Shown: positions 20,670-30,370, counted from the stretch's first letter. The stretch: 64,000 nt of DNA from CBDCHC01 sp965217075 (GCA_965217075.1 CBDCHC010000013.1:38184-102183); one strand, 5' to 3'. Made by a program: numbers and translations. The notes: generated from the sequence alone by a model not told the origin.

Positions 20670-22487
20670 TTAACCTAATTTTAGCAAAATATCACCTACT
20701 TGCACGTTGTCACCAACTTTGGTAGTAATATTTAATACTACACCATCTATTGCAGCTAAAACCTCTGTTTCCATCTTCATAGCCTCTAATACTATTAGTA
20801 TATCGCCTTTATTAACTTGTTGATTTTTTTCTACTTCAATTTTAAAAATATTGCCAGATAATGGTGCCAATACATCTTCGCTATCTAAAGTCTGTGGGTT
20901 AGCTATAATTTTTTTCTCAGCTTTTGCATTTTCTGCTTGACCTGTTTTATTCATAGCAGTAATATTTCCACCAGCATTAACTCTAACATCATAAGATTTT
21001 CCTTTAAGAGATATTGTGTAATTTTTATCTTTTGTAGTGTTATTGTTAGTTTCGTTGTTGCTTATTTGTTCAACTGGCTCAAAAAATTCTGGATTATTTT
21101 TATTGGTTAAAAAATTAATTCCTACTTGTGGAAATAAAGCATATGTTAGCAAATCATCAGTTTTATTATTTAAAGTAATATTTTTTTCAGCCACTAATTT
21201 ATCAAATTCTAATTTTAAAACAGATAACTCATCTTCAATATTATCTGCAGGTCTACAGGTAATTGCCTCACTCCCATTTAATACTTTTTCTTGCAATCCT
21301 TTATTTACTGGAGCAGGTGTTTGACCATATGCACCTTTTAATATACCTTGAGCCTCTTTAGTAATAGTTTTATAGCGCTCACCAGTAAGCACATTTAACA
21401 CTGATTGAGTTCCAACTATCTGTGAGGTAGGAGTAACCAGCGGTATGTAGCCTAAATCTTCACGTACCTTAGGTATTTCGGCTAAGACCTCATCAAACTT
21501 ATCAATAGCATTTTGTTCTTTTAGTTGGTTTTCCATATTAGTAAGCATGCCACCAGGTACTTGTGATAATAAAATTCTTGAATCAACACCTTTAAGTGAG
21601 CCTTCAAATTTAGCATATTTTTTTCTAATAACACGAAAATATTTATCAATTTCTTCTAATAAACTCATATTAAGTCCAGTAGAACGAGTATTGTTTTTTA
21701 AAATAGATACTATAGTATTAGTAGCGCTATGACCATAAGTACCACTCATGGAGCCAATTGCCGTATCAACTCTATCAACACCAGCCTCTATAGCTTTCAT
21801 AATTGTAGGTGTAGATAAACCAGTGGTAGCATGTGCATGTAATTGTATAGGTATATTAATAGTTTGTTTTAATTTACTTATTAATTCGTAAGTATAATAT
21901 GGTTGCAACAAACCAGCCATATCTTTAATACATAAAGAATGTGCGCCAGTATCTTCTATTTTTTTTGCTAAATCTAACCATAATTCAGTAGTATGTACAG
22001 GGCTAGTAGTGTAAGAGATTGTGCCTTGTGCATGAGCGCCGATTTTAATTGTTTGTTTAATAGCAGTTTGTAAATTTCTAATATCATTTAGTGCATCAAA
22101 AATACGAAAAACACTAACACCATTAGCATATGAGCGATCAATAAACTTACAAACTACATCGTCGCTATAATGTCTATAACCTAATAAATTTTGCCCTCTA
22201 AGTAGCATTTGTTGTTTGGTTTTTGGCATAATCTTACTAATCTCACGGATTCTATCCCACGGATCTTCGCCTAAATAACGAATACAACTATCAAATGTAG
22301 CGCCTCCCCATGATTCCATCGACCAATAACCAACCTCATCAAGTTTAGTTGCAATTGGCAACATATCATCGATTCTCATTCTAGTGGCAAATAACGATTG
22401 ATGAGCATCACGTAACACTAATTCGGTAATTTCAACTTTATTAGTATTTGGCTGTATATTTTTTTTATTTTTAAATATATCAAACAT
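20670..22487 (-). CDS. oadA: Oxaloacetate decarboxylase alpha chain (biotin carboxyltransferase)
   Basis: OadA transfers CO2 from oxaloacetate to its own biotin, giving pyruvate. The 605-residue protein has the carboxyltransferase barrel at about 20-300 with LVLRDAHQSLFATRM, CIKDMAGLL and HAHATTG. The PYC/OADA conserved region follows at about 300-480 and an Asn/Thr-rich linker at 485-500. A C-terminal biotinyl domain carries EAMKMETE, with Lys571 biotinylated. The domain order and length match family members. The start overlaps the oadG stop by one base, showing tight coupling. Confidence 0.96.
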   Translation of the reverse strand: MFDIFKNKKNIQPNTNKVEITELVLRDAHQSLFATRMRIDDMLPIATKLDEVGYWSMESWGGATFDSCIRYLGEDPWDRIREISKIMPKTKQQMLLRGQNLLGYRHYSDDVVCKFIDRSYANGVSVFRIFDALNDIRNLQTAIKQTIKIGAHAQGTISYTTSPVHTTELWLDLAKKIEDTGAHSLCIKDMAGLLQPYYTYELISKLKQTINIPIQLHAHATTGLSTPTIMKAIEAGVDRVDTAIGSMSGTYGHSATNTIVSILKNNTRSTGLNMSLLEEIDKYFRVIRKKYAKFEGSLKGVDSRILLSQVPGGMLTNMENQLKEQNAIDKFDEVLAEIPKVREDLGYIPLVTPTSQIVGTQSVLNVLTGERYKTITKEAQGILKGAYGQTPAPVNKGLQEKVLNGSEAITCRPADNIEDELSVLKLEFDKLVAEKNITLNNKTDDLLTYALFPQVGINFLTNKNNPEFFEPVEQISNNETNNNTTKDKNYTISLKGKSYDVRVNAGGNITAMNKTGQAENAKAEKKIIANPQTLDSEDVLAPLSGNIFKIEVEKNQQVNKGDILIVLEAMKMETEVLAAIDGVVLNITTKVGDNVQVGDILLKLG

Positions 22488-22711
22488 TATGCTCCAGTAT
22501 GTATTTTAATAGCCTGTTCTATAATAAATCTTGTTTCACTATCAATATCATTATCGTCGTCAATATCATTAGAGGAATATTTACTTGCAATTTTATTGAT
22601 TATGAATGACATTAGTTTAGTGATAAATATTAGTATTATTAGGAATAAAAACACAAAAAACATCCCAAATACAGTTAGTGTAATTGCATCTAATAATAAA
22701 TTTTCACTCAT
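22487..22711 (-). CDS. oadG: Oxaloacetate decarboxylase gamma chain
   Basis: OadG is the small membrane subunit that assembles alpha with beta. At 74 residues it has one long membrane segment (about 9-31) containing the typical GMFFVFLFLIIL pattern and an acidic, Asp-rich stretch after it. It is first in the oadGAB cluster with overlapping genes. The sequence is weakly conserved in this family, so the call rests mainly on context and topology. Confidence 0.88.
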   Translation of the reverse strand: MSENLLLDAITLTVFGMFFVFLFLIILIFITKLMSFIINKIASKYSSNDIDDDNDIDSETRFIIEQAIKIHTGA

Positions 22712-22727
22712 AATTATCCCTTGTTAT

Positions 22728-22812
22728 TGGTACCAGTGGACGGAATCGAACCGTCACTCCCGAAAGAACCGGATTTTGAATCCGGCGTGTCTACCGATTT
22801 CACCACACTGGC
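22728..22812 (-). tRNA. leuX: tRNA-Leu (CAA)
   Basis: This is an 85-base class II tRNA with an encoded CCA on the minus strand. The acceptor GCCAGTG pairs with CACTGGT, including the G1-U72 pair seen in other bacterial leucine tRNAs. The D-arm is GGTGAAATCGGTAGACACG. The anticodon stem CCGGA/TCCGG encloses loop TTCAAAA with anticodon CAA. A long variable arm (TTCTTTCGGGAG) is present, and the T-loop is GGTTCGATTCC. It reads codon TTG. It lies between infA and oadG. Confidence 0.96.
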
Positions 22813-22819
22813 AAATTCT

Positions 22820-23038
22820 TTAACTATGTCTAAAAGTAATACGACCTTTACTTAAATCATACGGAGTCATTTCTACAGTTACTTTATCACCAGGTAAAAT
22901 ACGGATATAATGTTTACGAATTTTTCCAGAAATATGCGCTAAGATACTATGGCCATTTTCTAGCTCTACAGTAAAAGTAGTATTAGGTAATTTTTCACGC
23001 ACTACACCTTCTAACTCAATATAATCACTTTTAGCCAT
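22820..23038 (-). CDS. infA: Translation initiation factor IF-1
   Basis: IF-1 binds the 30S A site during initiation. The 72-residue product is full length and has the S1-like OB fold with the conserved GVVREKLPNTTFTVELENGH, HISGKIRKHYIRILPGDKV and DLSKGRITFRH. It lies 7 bases upstream of tRNA-Leu on the same strand. In this genome it is separate from the spc cluster, as in other gammaproteobacteria. Confidence 0.97.
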   Translation of the reverse strand: MAKSDYIELEGVVREKLPNTTFTVELENGHSILAHISGKIRKHYIRILPGDKVTVEMTPYDLSKGRITFRHS

Positions 23039-23091
23039 TTATTAACTTAAATACATAAAATATTGTATTTTACCTTAAATTTAATAAAATG

Positions 23092-23691
23092 TTATATGCG
23101 ATGAGCTATCATTGATATTAACATAGGAACAGATAAAATAACATTAACACTTGATGCTAATGCAGCATATTTTTTTGCAGTAGTTATTTCATCTGCTGTT
23201 GCCTTTGTTATGCCTAGTATTTTTTTCTGATTTGGCCAAATAATAAACCATACATTAAATGCCATAATAGTACCAAACCAAGAACCTATGCCAATAATAA
23301 TCCAGCCATCACTAAAGGTAAAAGTTTTTATAATCCCGTCTATAGTGCTTATACTTTGAGTAGCAGCTAATTGCACCAATAAAGATAAGCCTAAAATCCA
23401 AGTGAGTGCTGCTGCCATACGAAACCAAAGCAGTGCATTTGGTGCAATATACTTACTGATGGCTCCTGTTGCTGCACTATCTTTATTAGCTAAAGCAGCT
23501 GCTATAGCAGGAGCTTGAATAAAATTAAAATAATACAAAATTCCAATCCATGTAATTCCAGATAGCACATGTAACCACACAACCATACCATAAGATGTCA
23601 TGTTATTGTTGCCTCTAAATGAAATATATACAATAATAGCTAATATAAATCCTATAGCAATTTTCCCCTTTACACTATTAATAATAGTCAT
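23092..23691 (-). CDS. Membrane protein with urate-hydroxylase (PuuD) N-terminal-type domain, no cytochrome domain
   Basis: The 199-residue protein has about five hydrophobic segments. The stretch WLHVLSGITWIGILYYFNFIQAPA matches the signature of the PuuD/Urate_ox_N membrane domain. Full PuuD proteins add a C-terminal cytochrome c domain of about 150 residues; it is absent here and no CxxCH is seen. Similar stand-alone domains occur in marine gammaproteobacteria, so urate oxidation should not be assumed. The 5' end and upstream region of the gene are duplicated in tandem (23644-23861). Confidence 0.7.
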   Translation of the reverse strand: MTIINSVKGKIAIGFILAIIVYISFRGNNNMTSYGMVVWLHVLSGITWIGILYYFNFIQAPAIAAALANKDSAATGAISKYIAPNALLWFRMAAALTWILGLSLLVQLAATQSISTIDGIIKTFTFSDGWIIIGIGSWFGTIMAFNVWFIIWPNQKKILGITKATADEITTAKKYAALASSVNVILSVPMLISMIAHRI

Positions 23692-23861
23692 TTTTTCTCC
23701 AATAATTTATAAAACTACGCTATTATAGTTAATTATTTATGCAAAATATTACTATAAATCCTATAGCAATTTTCCCCTTTACACTATTAATAATAGTCAT
23801 TTTTTCTCCAATAATTTATAAAACTACGCTATTATAGTTAATTATTTATGCAAAATATTAC
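23644..23861. repeat. Perfect 109-bp tandem duplication over the 5' end of the PuuD-like gene
   Basis: Copy one spans 23644-23752 and copy two 23753-23861, identical by eye, with three further matching bases. Each copy holds the first 16 codons of the membrane-protein gene on the minus strand plus its ribosome binding site (GGAGAAAAA) and upstream TATAAT. The outer copy therefore encodes a 23-codon decoy ORF starting at 23800 and ending shortly after the junction. Perfect identity indicates a recent event or an assembly duplication. The remaining bases of the 23692-24083 gap hold no gene. Confidence 0.93.
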
Positions 23862-24028
23862 TATTAATATATTTGCCTATATAAATCTCAAGTATAAGTA
23901 TTAATTAAAATTTTAATAAGATCTTAGCTGAGCTATATTAGCTTATATTAAAGCTGTATTATTTAGAATAATTGACTATCTGTTGAGTATTTACATTTAT
24001 TAATAGGTGTTTTAATTACAATTTTTTA

Positions 24029-24057
24029 TTTAAAAATTAAATTCTAAAAGGTATAAT
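24029..24057 (+). promoter_or_regulatory. Possible promoter of the soeABC operon
   Basis: A perfect -10 TATAAT lies at 24052-24057, with a poor -35 TTTAAA at 24029-24034 (17-base spacer). It is 27 bases upstream of the soeA ATG. The weak -35 would fit an activated promoter; no operator is recognised. Confidence 0.35.
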
Positions 24058-24083
24058 ATTCGGTTTTATTTTTTAAAAATATC

Positions 24084-27026
24084 ATGCATAACACAAGCAC
24101 AGTATATTGTCCACAAAATATAGAATTAGATACTACTTTGCCTCAGTTTGAAGATAAGTCTAAACAGAAAATTAAAACTACTACTTGCTATATGTGTGCT
24201 TGTAGATGTGGTATAAAGGTTACATTAGAAGGCAATAAAGTACGTTTTATTCAGGGCAACCGTAGGCATCCTGTTAATAAAGGCGTACTTTGTGCTAAAG
24301 GCAATGCTGGTATTATGAAACAAGAATCAATAGCAAAATTACAATTTCCAATGCGTAGAAAGCCTGGCACTGAAAGAGGTGAAGGTGAATTTGAGGAAAT
24401 TAGTTGGGATGAAGCAATTGATGAGCTTGCAAATAGGTTGCAAAAAATTAGAGCAACAGATCCTAAAAAATTAGCATTTTTTACAGGACGCGATCAAATG
24501 CAAGCTTTAACAGGGTTATGGGCACAACAATTTGGCACTATTAATTGGGCAGCACATGGTGGTTTTTGTTCGGTTAATATGGCAGCAGCAGGTCTTTATA
24601 TGTTAGGGCAATCTTTCTGGGAATTTGGCGACCCTGACTGGGATAATACTAAATATTTTATGTTGTGGGGTGTGGCTGAGGATCATGCCTCTAATCCAAT
24701 TAAAATAGGACTTGCTAAATTAAAGAAAAATGGTGCTAAATTTGTCTCGATTAATCCTGTGCGTACTGGTTATCAAGCAATTGCTGATGAATGGGTTGGT
24801 ATCCGTCCTGGTACAGATGGCATCTTTGCGCTTGCTATGGCAAGAGTTTTAATTGAAAACGATCAATTTGATAAAGAATTTCTTATTTGCTATACTAACG
24901 CCCCACAATTAGTTATTCATAATCCAGGACATGCAAATGATGGATTATTATGGCGAAATGCTAATGATAACCCAATGTGCTGGGACTTAAAAAAAGAAGA
25001 ATTTGTTGATGCAACTGACAGTAATATTTCACCTGCATTATTTGGTGAGTTTAATACACCAGATGGTTTGAGTGTGCATACTGCCTTTACTTTAATTGCT
25101 GAGGAATATTTAAGTGATAAATATAGTTTGGCAAATGCTGCTAAAGAAACTGGTATTGCAGCTAATGATATTGAAAGATATGCTTTAGAAATGGCACATA
25201 TTGCCTTTAAAGAAACTATTGAAATTAATACTCCTTGGACTGACTGGACTGGTAGAAAGCATGATAAATTTATTGGTCGTCCTGTGTCAATGCATGCTAT
25301 GCGTGGAATTGCTGCCCATGCTAATGGCTTTAATACTTGTCGCGCTATTCATATGCTGCAAGTGTTACTAGGTGCAATTGATTGCCCTGGCTCTCATTTA
25401 GCTAAACCACCATTTCCAAGAATGATTCCACCACCTATTAAACCAGCTAAAGAGATGGCGCCAAATACTCCGCTTAAAACACCACCATTAGGATTTGTTA
25501 CTTGTCCTGAAGATTTAGTAATCGATAAAAATGGTAAACCACTTAGAATTGACAAGGCTTATTCATGGGACGCCCCTATAGCTGCTCATGGGCTTATGCA
25601 TATGGTGATTAATAATGCCGTGAAAGGTGATCCATATACAATTGATACGCTAATTTTCTTTATGGCAAATATGGCATGGAACTCTAGCATGAATACTAAA
25701 AATACTCAGGATTTATTACGTGAAAAAGATGATGATGGTGAATATAAAATTCCATATTTAGTAGTAGTCGATGCTTTTCACTCAGAAACTGTTAATTTTG
25801 CTGATTTAGTATTACCAGACGCTACATATTTAGAGCGTTATGATACTATATCTATTTTAGACAGACCTATTTCAGAGCCACATATTATTGCCGACTCTAT
25901 TCGTCAACCATTAATTGAGTTAGATCGTAATGTGCGTCCTTGGCAAGAAGTAATGGTTGAACTGGCTTCGCGTTTAAAATTTCCAGCCTTTACTAATGAA
26001 GACGGTAGCGCTAAATTTAGTGATTATAAAGAGTTTATTACTATGTGGGAAAAACATAAAGGTATTGGATTTTTAGCTGGTTGGCGCGGTAAAGATGGTG
26101 AAAAATCAGTTAACGGCGAGCCAAATCCTAATCAATGGAATAAATATATTGAAAATGAATGTTTTTTTGAGCAAAAGTTGCCAGATAATCAAAAATATTA
26201 TCGTTTTGCTAATAAAGACTATCTAGATTACGCAGCAGATACACATTTAAATTTTAATAATAAGCCAATTGTAATGGAGTTGTACTCAGAAACTTTACAA
26301 AAATTTAATTTAGCAGGTCAGGGTTTATATGATGGCCCTTGTCCGACAGATATACAAGCAAAAAAACGTTTAACTGATTATTTAACTCCATTTCCAGAGT
26401 ATTACGAGCCATTAGAGGTAAGTCTCACAGACAAAAAAGAATATCCTTTCTCAACTTGTACTCAACGTCCAATGTTTATGTATCATTCTTGGGATTCACA
26501 AAATGCTTGGTTGCGTCAAATTATGGCACAAAATAAACTATTTATTAATTGTAAAAAAGCACAGTCAATGGGCTTAAAGGATGATGATTGGGTTATAGTT
26601 GAATCTATGAATGGTAAAATTAAGGCACAAATTAGCTTGATGGAGGGTTGTGAGGAAAATACAGTTTGGACATATAATGCTATTGGCAAGCAATCAGGCG
26701 CTTGGGGTTTAAGCAAGGATGCTGAGGAAAGCAAAAAAGGATTTTTACTTAATCATTTAATTTCTGAACTCTTACCGCAACTTGATAATAAAAGAGAAAT
26801 AACTAATTCTGATCCAGTTACAGGACAAGCTGCTTGGTATGATACACGTGTTAAAATTTATAAGGCCGATAATCAGAGTAATGAGTCGTATCCTCAGTTT
26901 AATGCTGTAAAGCCATTGCCTAATGCACCAGAAGTGCCTAAAATATTACGCTATCAAACACATAAAGCAGTTAATTTAGTTCGTTCAATGAAAGATATAT
27001 TAACTAGGGGTAAAAAAGCAAGGTAA
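24084..27026 (+). CDS. soeA: Sulfite dehydrogenase (quinone) molybdopterin subunit SoeA
   Basis: SoeABC oxidises sulfite to sulfate on the cytoplasmic face and passes electrons to quinone. This is the catalytic bis-MGD molybdoenzyme subunit, 980 residues. The N-terminal [4Fe-4S] ligands are C35, C38, C42 and C70 (CYMCACRCG ... GVLCAKGNAG). The Mo cofactor domains follow, with WDEAIDELANRL, ELYSETLQ and a C-terminal MopB cap with NAIGKQSGAWG. There is no twin-arginine signal, consistent with a cytoplasmic enzyme. The neighbours are a four-cluster ferredoxin-like subunit and a DmsC-type anchor, the SoeABC arrangement of purple sulfur bacteria. Related polysulfide, thiosulfate or DMSO reductases are the main alternatives; SoeA-specific identity needs a tree. 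Confidence 0.87.
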   Translation: MHNTSTVYCPQNIELDTTLPQFEDKSKQKIKTTTCYMCACRCGIKVTLEGNKVRFIQGNRRHPVNKGVLCAKGNAGIMKQESIAKLQFPMRRKPGTERGEGEFEEISWDEAIDELANRLQKIRATDPKKLAFFTGRDQMQALTGLWAQQFGTINWAAHGGFCSVNMAAAGLYMLGQSFWEFGDPDWDNTKYFMLWGVAEDHASNPIKIGLAKLKKNGAKFVSINPVRTGYQAIADEWVGIRPGTDGIFALAMARVLIENDQFDKEFLICYTNAPQLVIHNPGHANDGLLWRNANDNPMCWDLKKEEFVDATDSNISPALFGEFNTPDGLSVHTAFTLIAEEYLSDKYSLANAAKETGIAANDIERYALEMAHIAFKETIEINTPWTDWTGRKHDKFIGRPVSMHAMRGIAAHANGFNTCRAIHMLQVLLGAIDCPGSHLAKPPFPRMIPPPIKPAKEMAPNTPLKTPPLGFVTCPEDLVIDKNGKPLRIDKAYSWDAPIAAHGLMHMVINNAVKGDPYTIDTLIFFMANMAWNSSMNTKNTQDLLREKDDDGEYKIPYLVVVDAFHSETVNFADLVLPDATYLERYDTISILDRPISEPHIIADSIRQPLIELDRNVRPWQEVMVELASRLKFPAFTNEDGSAKFSDYKEFITMWEKHKGIGFLAGWRGKDGEKSVNGEPNPNQWNKYIENECFFEQKLPDNQKYYRFANKDYLDYAADTHLNFNNKPIVMELYSETLQKFNLAGQGLYDGPCPTDIQAKKRLTDYLTPFPEYYEPLEVSLTDKKEYPFSTCTQRPMFMYHSWDSQNAWLRQIMAQNKLFINCKKAQSMGLKDDDWVIVESMNGKIKAQISLMEGCEENTVWTYNAIGKQSGAWGLSKDAEESKKGFLLNHLISELLPQLDNKREITNSDPVTGQAAWYDTRVKIYKADNQSNESYPQFNAVKPLPNAPEVPKILRYQTHKAVNLVRSMKDILTRGKKAR

Positions 27027-27074
27027 TTAATATGGTAATAATTTTATTATGTTTTAAATTAAATAAGGAGTAAT

Positions 27075-27767
27075 ATGCGTTTAGGTTTAGTAATTGATTT
27101 AGATACTTGTGTAGGTTGCCATGCTTGCGTCATATCTTGTAAACAGTGGAATACATCTGGTACTACAGGAGCGCTAAGTGATATTAATCCGTATGACAAA
27201 CAACCAAACGGGGTATTTTTTAATCGCGTGCGTAGTTATGAAGCAGGAGATTATCCATATTCAAAAACTATAAATTTTCCTATGTCTTGTATGCATTGTG
27301 AAGAAGCAGCTTGTGTTACTGTATGTCCAACAGGTGCGTCTTATAAAAGAAAAAGTGATGGTATTGTATTAATTGACCAAGATAAATGCATGGGGTGCAA
27401 TTATTGTTCGTGGGCTTGTCCATACGGTGCACGTGAACTTGATACCCAGTCTGGTACTATGAAGAAATGTACACTGTGTATTGATAGAATTTATGATGAA
27501 AGTTTGGCAGAAATTGACAGACAACCATCATGCGTTATTACTTGTCCTGCTAGTGCTAGACATTTTGGTGATTTTGATGATGATAATTCTAATGTAGCTA
27601 TTTTAGCAAGAGAAAGGGGTGGTTACGCTCTTATGAATGAGCTTGGTTATAATCCTACTAATCAGTATTTACCACCAAGAAATAAAGTAGTTTGCAAGCA
27701 AGCAACAAAAAAGAAAAATTTAACTACACAAGTTAAAGATTGGGTTAATCAAGTTATTTCTAAATAA
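27075..27767 (+). CDS. soeB: Sulfite dehydrogenase iron-sulfur subunit SoeB
   Basis: This is a 230-residue electron-transfer subunit with four [4Fe-4S] cysteine groups: CVGCHACVISCKQW near the N-terminus, CMHCEEAACVTVCP, CMGCNYCSWACPYGA and CTLCIDRI...CVITCP. It carries electrons from SoeA to the membrane anchor. It starts 49 bases after soeA with a good ribosome binding site (AAGGAG at 27065-27070). Confidence 0.9.
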   Translation: MRLGLVIDLDTCVGCHACVISCKQWNTSGTTGALSDINPYDKQPNGVFFNRVRSYEAGDYPYSKTINFPMSCMHCEEAACVTVCPTGASYKRKSDGIVLIDQDKCMGCNYCSWACPYGARELDTQSGTMKKCTLCIDRIYDESLAEIDRQPSCVITCPASARHFGDFDDDNSNVAILARERGGYALMNELGYNPTNQYLPPRNKVVCKQATKKKNLTTQVKDWVNQVISK

Positions 27768-27786
27768 TTAAAAAAAGGGGTTTAAT

Positions 27787-28719
27787 ATGCATCCAGCATT
27801 TTCTGTAATATTTTTTACTGTAACTTCAGGTACAGGTTACGGTATTTTATTTTTTACTGCATTACTAGGGATTGTAAATACTGGAACAATGCTTGATCCT
27901 GATTTAAATATAGCATTTGCTATTAGCATTATTATTGGTTTAATTATGGTAGCATTAGGAATTATATCTTCAACACTTCATCTTGCTAATCCAAAAAATG
28001 TTTGGCGTGCATTTTTTCGTTTTAAATCTTCATGGCTTTCTAAAGAAGGAGTTTTCGCTGTAATTAGTTTTCCTATAGCTTTATTATTTTTAGCTTCATT
28101 TGGCTTTGGACTTCCTGCTTATATAGTACAGTTTTTTGCCGTTATTACAATGTTAATAGCTGTATTAACTATCTTTTCCACAGGAATGATTTATGCTTGT
28201 CTTAAAACTATACGCGCCTGGAATTCTCCAATAGTGCCAGTGAATTATATTTTATTAGGCTTATTATCAGGTGTTTTAGCGTTAATGGTAATTATGAATT
28301 ATTATGGTTTATTATCAATGGTATTGGAGGTTGCTTTTATGGTGCTACTTGCTATTGGCATTACCACTAAAATTATATATTATTTTTTTATAGCTAATTT
28401 AAGCAATATAAATCTTAAAAGTGCTACAGGATTAACAGGGAAAAATATAAAATTATTGGATAATGGTGAGAGTTCAGATAATTTTTTAACTAAAGAGTTT
28501 GGCTTTATTGTAAGGGATAATAAAATACTTTTATTAAAATTTTTAATGCTAACAATGGTTTTTATCGTTCCTAGTATTTTGCTTTTTACTAAACATTCAT
28601 TTTTTTATGAGATATTAGCTTTAAGTATTATAAATTATTTAGGAGTTATGATAGAAAGGTGGTTATTTTTTGCTGAAGCAAAACATATTGTTAACTTATT
28701 TTATGGTAGAAAAATTTAA
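27787..28719 (+). CDS. soeC: Sulfite dehydrogenase membrane anchor SoeC (DmsC/NrfD-like)
   Basis: This 310-residue protein has eight or so hydrophobic segments. It begins HPAFSVIFFTVTSGTGYGILF, the start typical of DmsC-family quinone-reducing anchors, with a conserved HLANPKNVWRAFFRFKSSWLSKEG loop. It would deliver electrons from SoeB to the quinone pool. The gene lies 19 bases after soeB, with AAAGGGG before the ATG. Its end overlaps the convergent ybiT by four bases. Confidence 0.87.
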   Translation: MHPAFSVIFFTVTSGTGYGILFFTALLGIVNTGTMLDPDLNIAFAISIIIGLIMVALGIISSTLHLANPKNVWRAFFRFKSSWLSKEGVFAVISFPIALLFLASFGFGLPAYIVQFFAVITMLIAVLTIFSTGMIYACLKTIRAWNSPIVPVNYILLGLLSGVLALMVIMNYYGLLSMVLEVAFMVLLAIGITTKIIYYFFIANLSNINLKSATGLTGKNIKLLDNGESSDNFLTKEFGFIVRDNKILLLKFLMLTMVFIVPSILLFTKHSFFYEILALSIINYLGVMIERWLFFAEAKHIVNLFYGRKI

Positions 28720-30302
28720 TTATTTGCTAATAAATACTCATCATAAGCACCATTATAATAGTTGATGTTATTTGCCTTAATTTCTATTATTTTATTAGCA
28801 AGAGAGGAGACAAATTCTCTATCATGACTAACAAAAATTAATGTACCTTGGTAATTATTAAGAGCTAAATTAAGAGCTTCTATAGATTCCATATCAAGAT
28901 GATTAGTAGGTTCATCCATTATTAGTATATTAGGCCTCTTTAGCATTAATTTACCAAACATCATACGACCTTTTTCTCCACCAGATAAGGATGTAACTAT
29001 TTTTTTTACATCTTCTTTGCCAAATAACATTTTACCTAATACGCTACGCACAACTTGCATGTCATCTTTTTTATCCTTAAACATAGTCATCCACTCAAGC
29101 ACAGTAATTTTTTTATCAAAATACATGCTATTATCTTGAGCATAATAACCAATATTGGCATTTTCACTAAACTTAATTTCACCAGAATCTGCTGCAAGGT
29201 TATTAGTAAGTATTTGCATTAATGTAGTTTTGCCAATACCATTTTTGCCAATAATTGCTATTTTATCACCAGCCTCTACCATAAAATTAATATTATTTAA
29301 TACTGGTAAATTAGTAAATTTTTTATTAATATTTTTTACAACTAAGGCATTTCTATATAGTTTTTTATTTTGTTGAAAAATAATATAAGGACTAACTCTA
29401 GAAGATGGCTTGATAGCTGTCAATTCTATTTTTTCTAATTGTTTAAGGCGCGATGTTGCTTGTTTAGATTTTGAAGCGTTAGCAGAAAATCTAGAGACAA
29501 AATGTTTTAATTCTTTAATTTTTCCTTCTTTTTTAGCATTATCATTTTGAATTTTTTCTAAAATAGCAGTTGCAGCAATCATAAAGTTGTCATAGTTGCC
29601 TGGAAAAATATTAATATCGCCATAATCTAAATCTGCCATATGTGTGCACACACTATTAAGAAAATGTCTATCATGTGAAATAATCACCATAGTTGATTTT
29701 TTTTGATTAAGCACCCCTTCTAACCAACGAATAGAATTAATATCTAAATTATTAGTTGGTTCGTCAAGCAATAATATATCTGGGTCAGAAAATAATGCTT
29801 GTGCTAATAATACACGTAGTTTTAATCCTGGGGCAATTTCTTGCATTAATTTATAATGTTCGCTTTCAGCTATATCAAGACCTAATAATAATTCTGTAGC
29901 TGAGCTTTGTGCGCTATAGCCATCTAATTCTGCAAATTGCATTTCTAATTCTGCTACTCGTAACCCATCTGCTTCTGTCATTGTTGTAGATGCATAAATC
30001 TTATCTTTTTCTTCTTTAATTTTCCATAATTTTGTATAACCCATAATTACTGTATCTATTAACTGGTAGCTATCAAAAGCATATTGATCTTGTTTTAAAA
30101 TTCCTAATCTTTTATTATTGTCAATGTTAATGCTGCCATCAGTTGGTTTTAATTCTTTAGCTAATATTTTCATAAAAGTTGACTTACCAGAGCCATTAGC
30201 GCCAATTAAACCATAACGATTATTATTGCTAAATTTAATAGAAATATTTTCAAATAATGGTTTTTCACCAAACTGCATAGTAATATTATTAGCTGATATC
30301 AT
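28716..30302 (-). CDS. ybiT: ABC-F family ATPase YbiT
   Basis: ABC-F proteins bind the ribosomal E site and help stalled translation. The 528-residue product has two ABC cassettes and no membrane segments. The first Walker A is GANGSGKST and the second GKNGIGKTT, and the signature motif of cassette two is SLSGGEKGR. Both DEPTN Walker B motifs are visible. The N-terminus MISANNITMQFGEKPLFENIS and the segment around KQDQYAFDS track E. coli YbiT (530 residues) closely, distinguishing it from EttA and Uup. It is a single gene convergent with soeC and divergent from ftsW. Confidence 0.92.
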   Translation of the reverse strand: MISANNITMQFGEKPLFENISIKFSNNNRYGLIGANGSGKSTFMKILAKELKPTDGSINIDNNKRLGILKQDQYAFDSYQLIDTVIMGYTKLWKIKEEKDKIYASTTMTEADGLRVAELEMQFAELDGYSAQSSATELLLGLDIAESEHYKLMQEIAPGLKLRVLLAQALFSDPDILLLDEPTNNLDINSIRWLEGVLNQKKSTMVIISHDRHFLNSVCTHMADLDYGDINIFPGNYDNFMIAATAILEKIQNDNAKKEGKIKELKHFVSRFSANASKSKQATSRLKQLEKIELTAIKPSSRVSPYIIFQQNKKLYRNALVVKNINKKFTNLPVLNNINFMVEAGDKIAIIGKNGIGKTTLMQILTNNLAADSGEIKFSENANIGYYAQDNSMYFDKKITVLEWMTMFKDKKDDMQVVRSVLGKMLFGKEDVKKIVTSLSGGEKGRMMFGKLMLKRPNILIMDEPTNHLDMESIEALNLALNNYQGTLIFVSHDREFVSSLANKIIEIKANNINYYNGAYDEYLLANN

Positions 30303-30370
30303 AGAAAAATAACATATAAAATATAAAAGTTGTAAATTATCCCATAAAATACTATAATTTTTGGTTATTA

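Noticed and set aside
24084..27026. Periplasmic polysulfide or DMSO reductase instead of SoeA
   Set aside because: There is no twin-arginine signal peptide at the N-terminus, so a cytoplasmic SoeA-type enzyme fits better, though a tree would be decisive.
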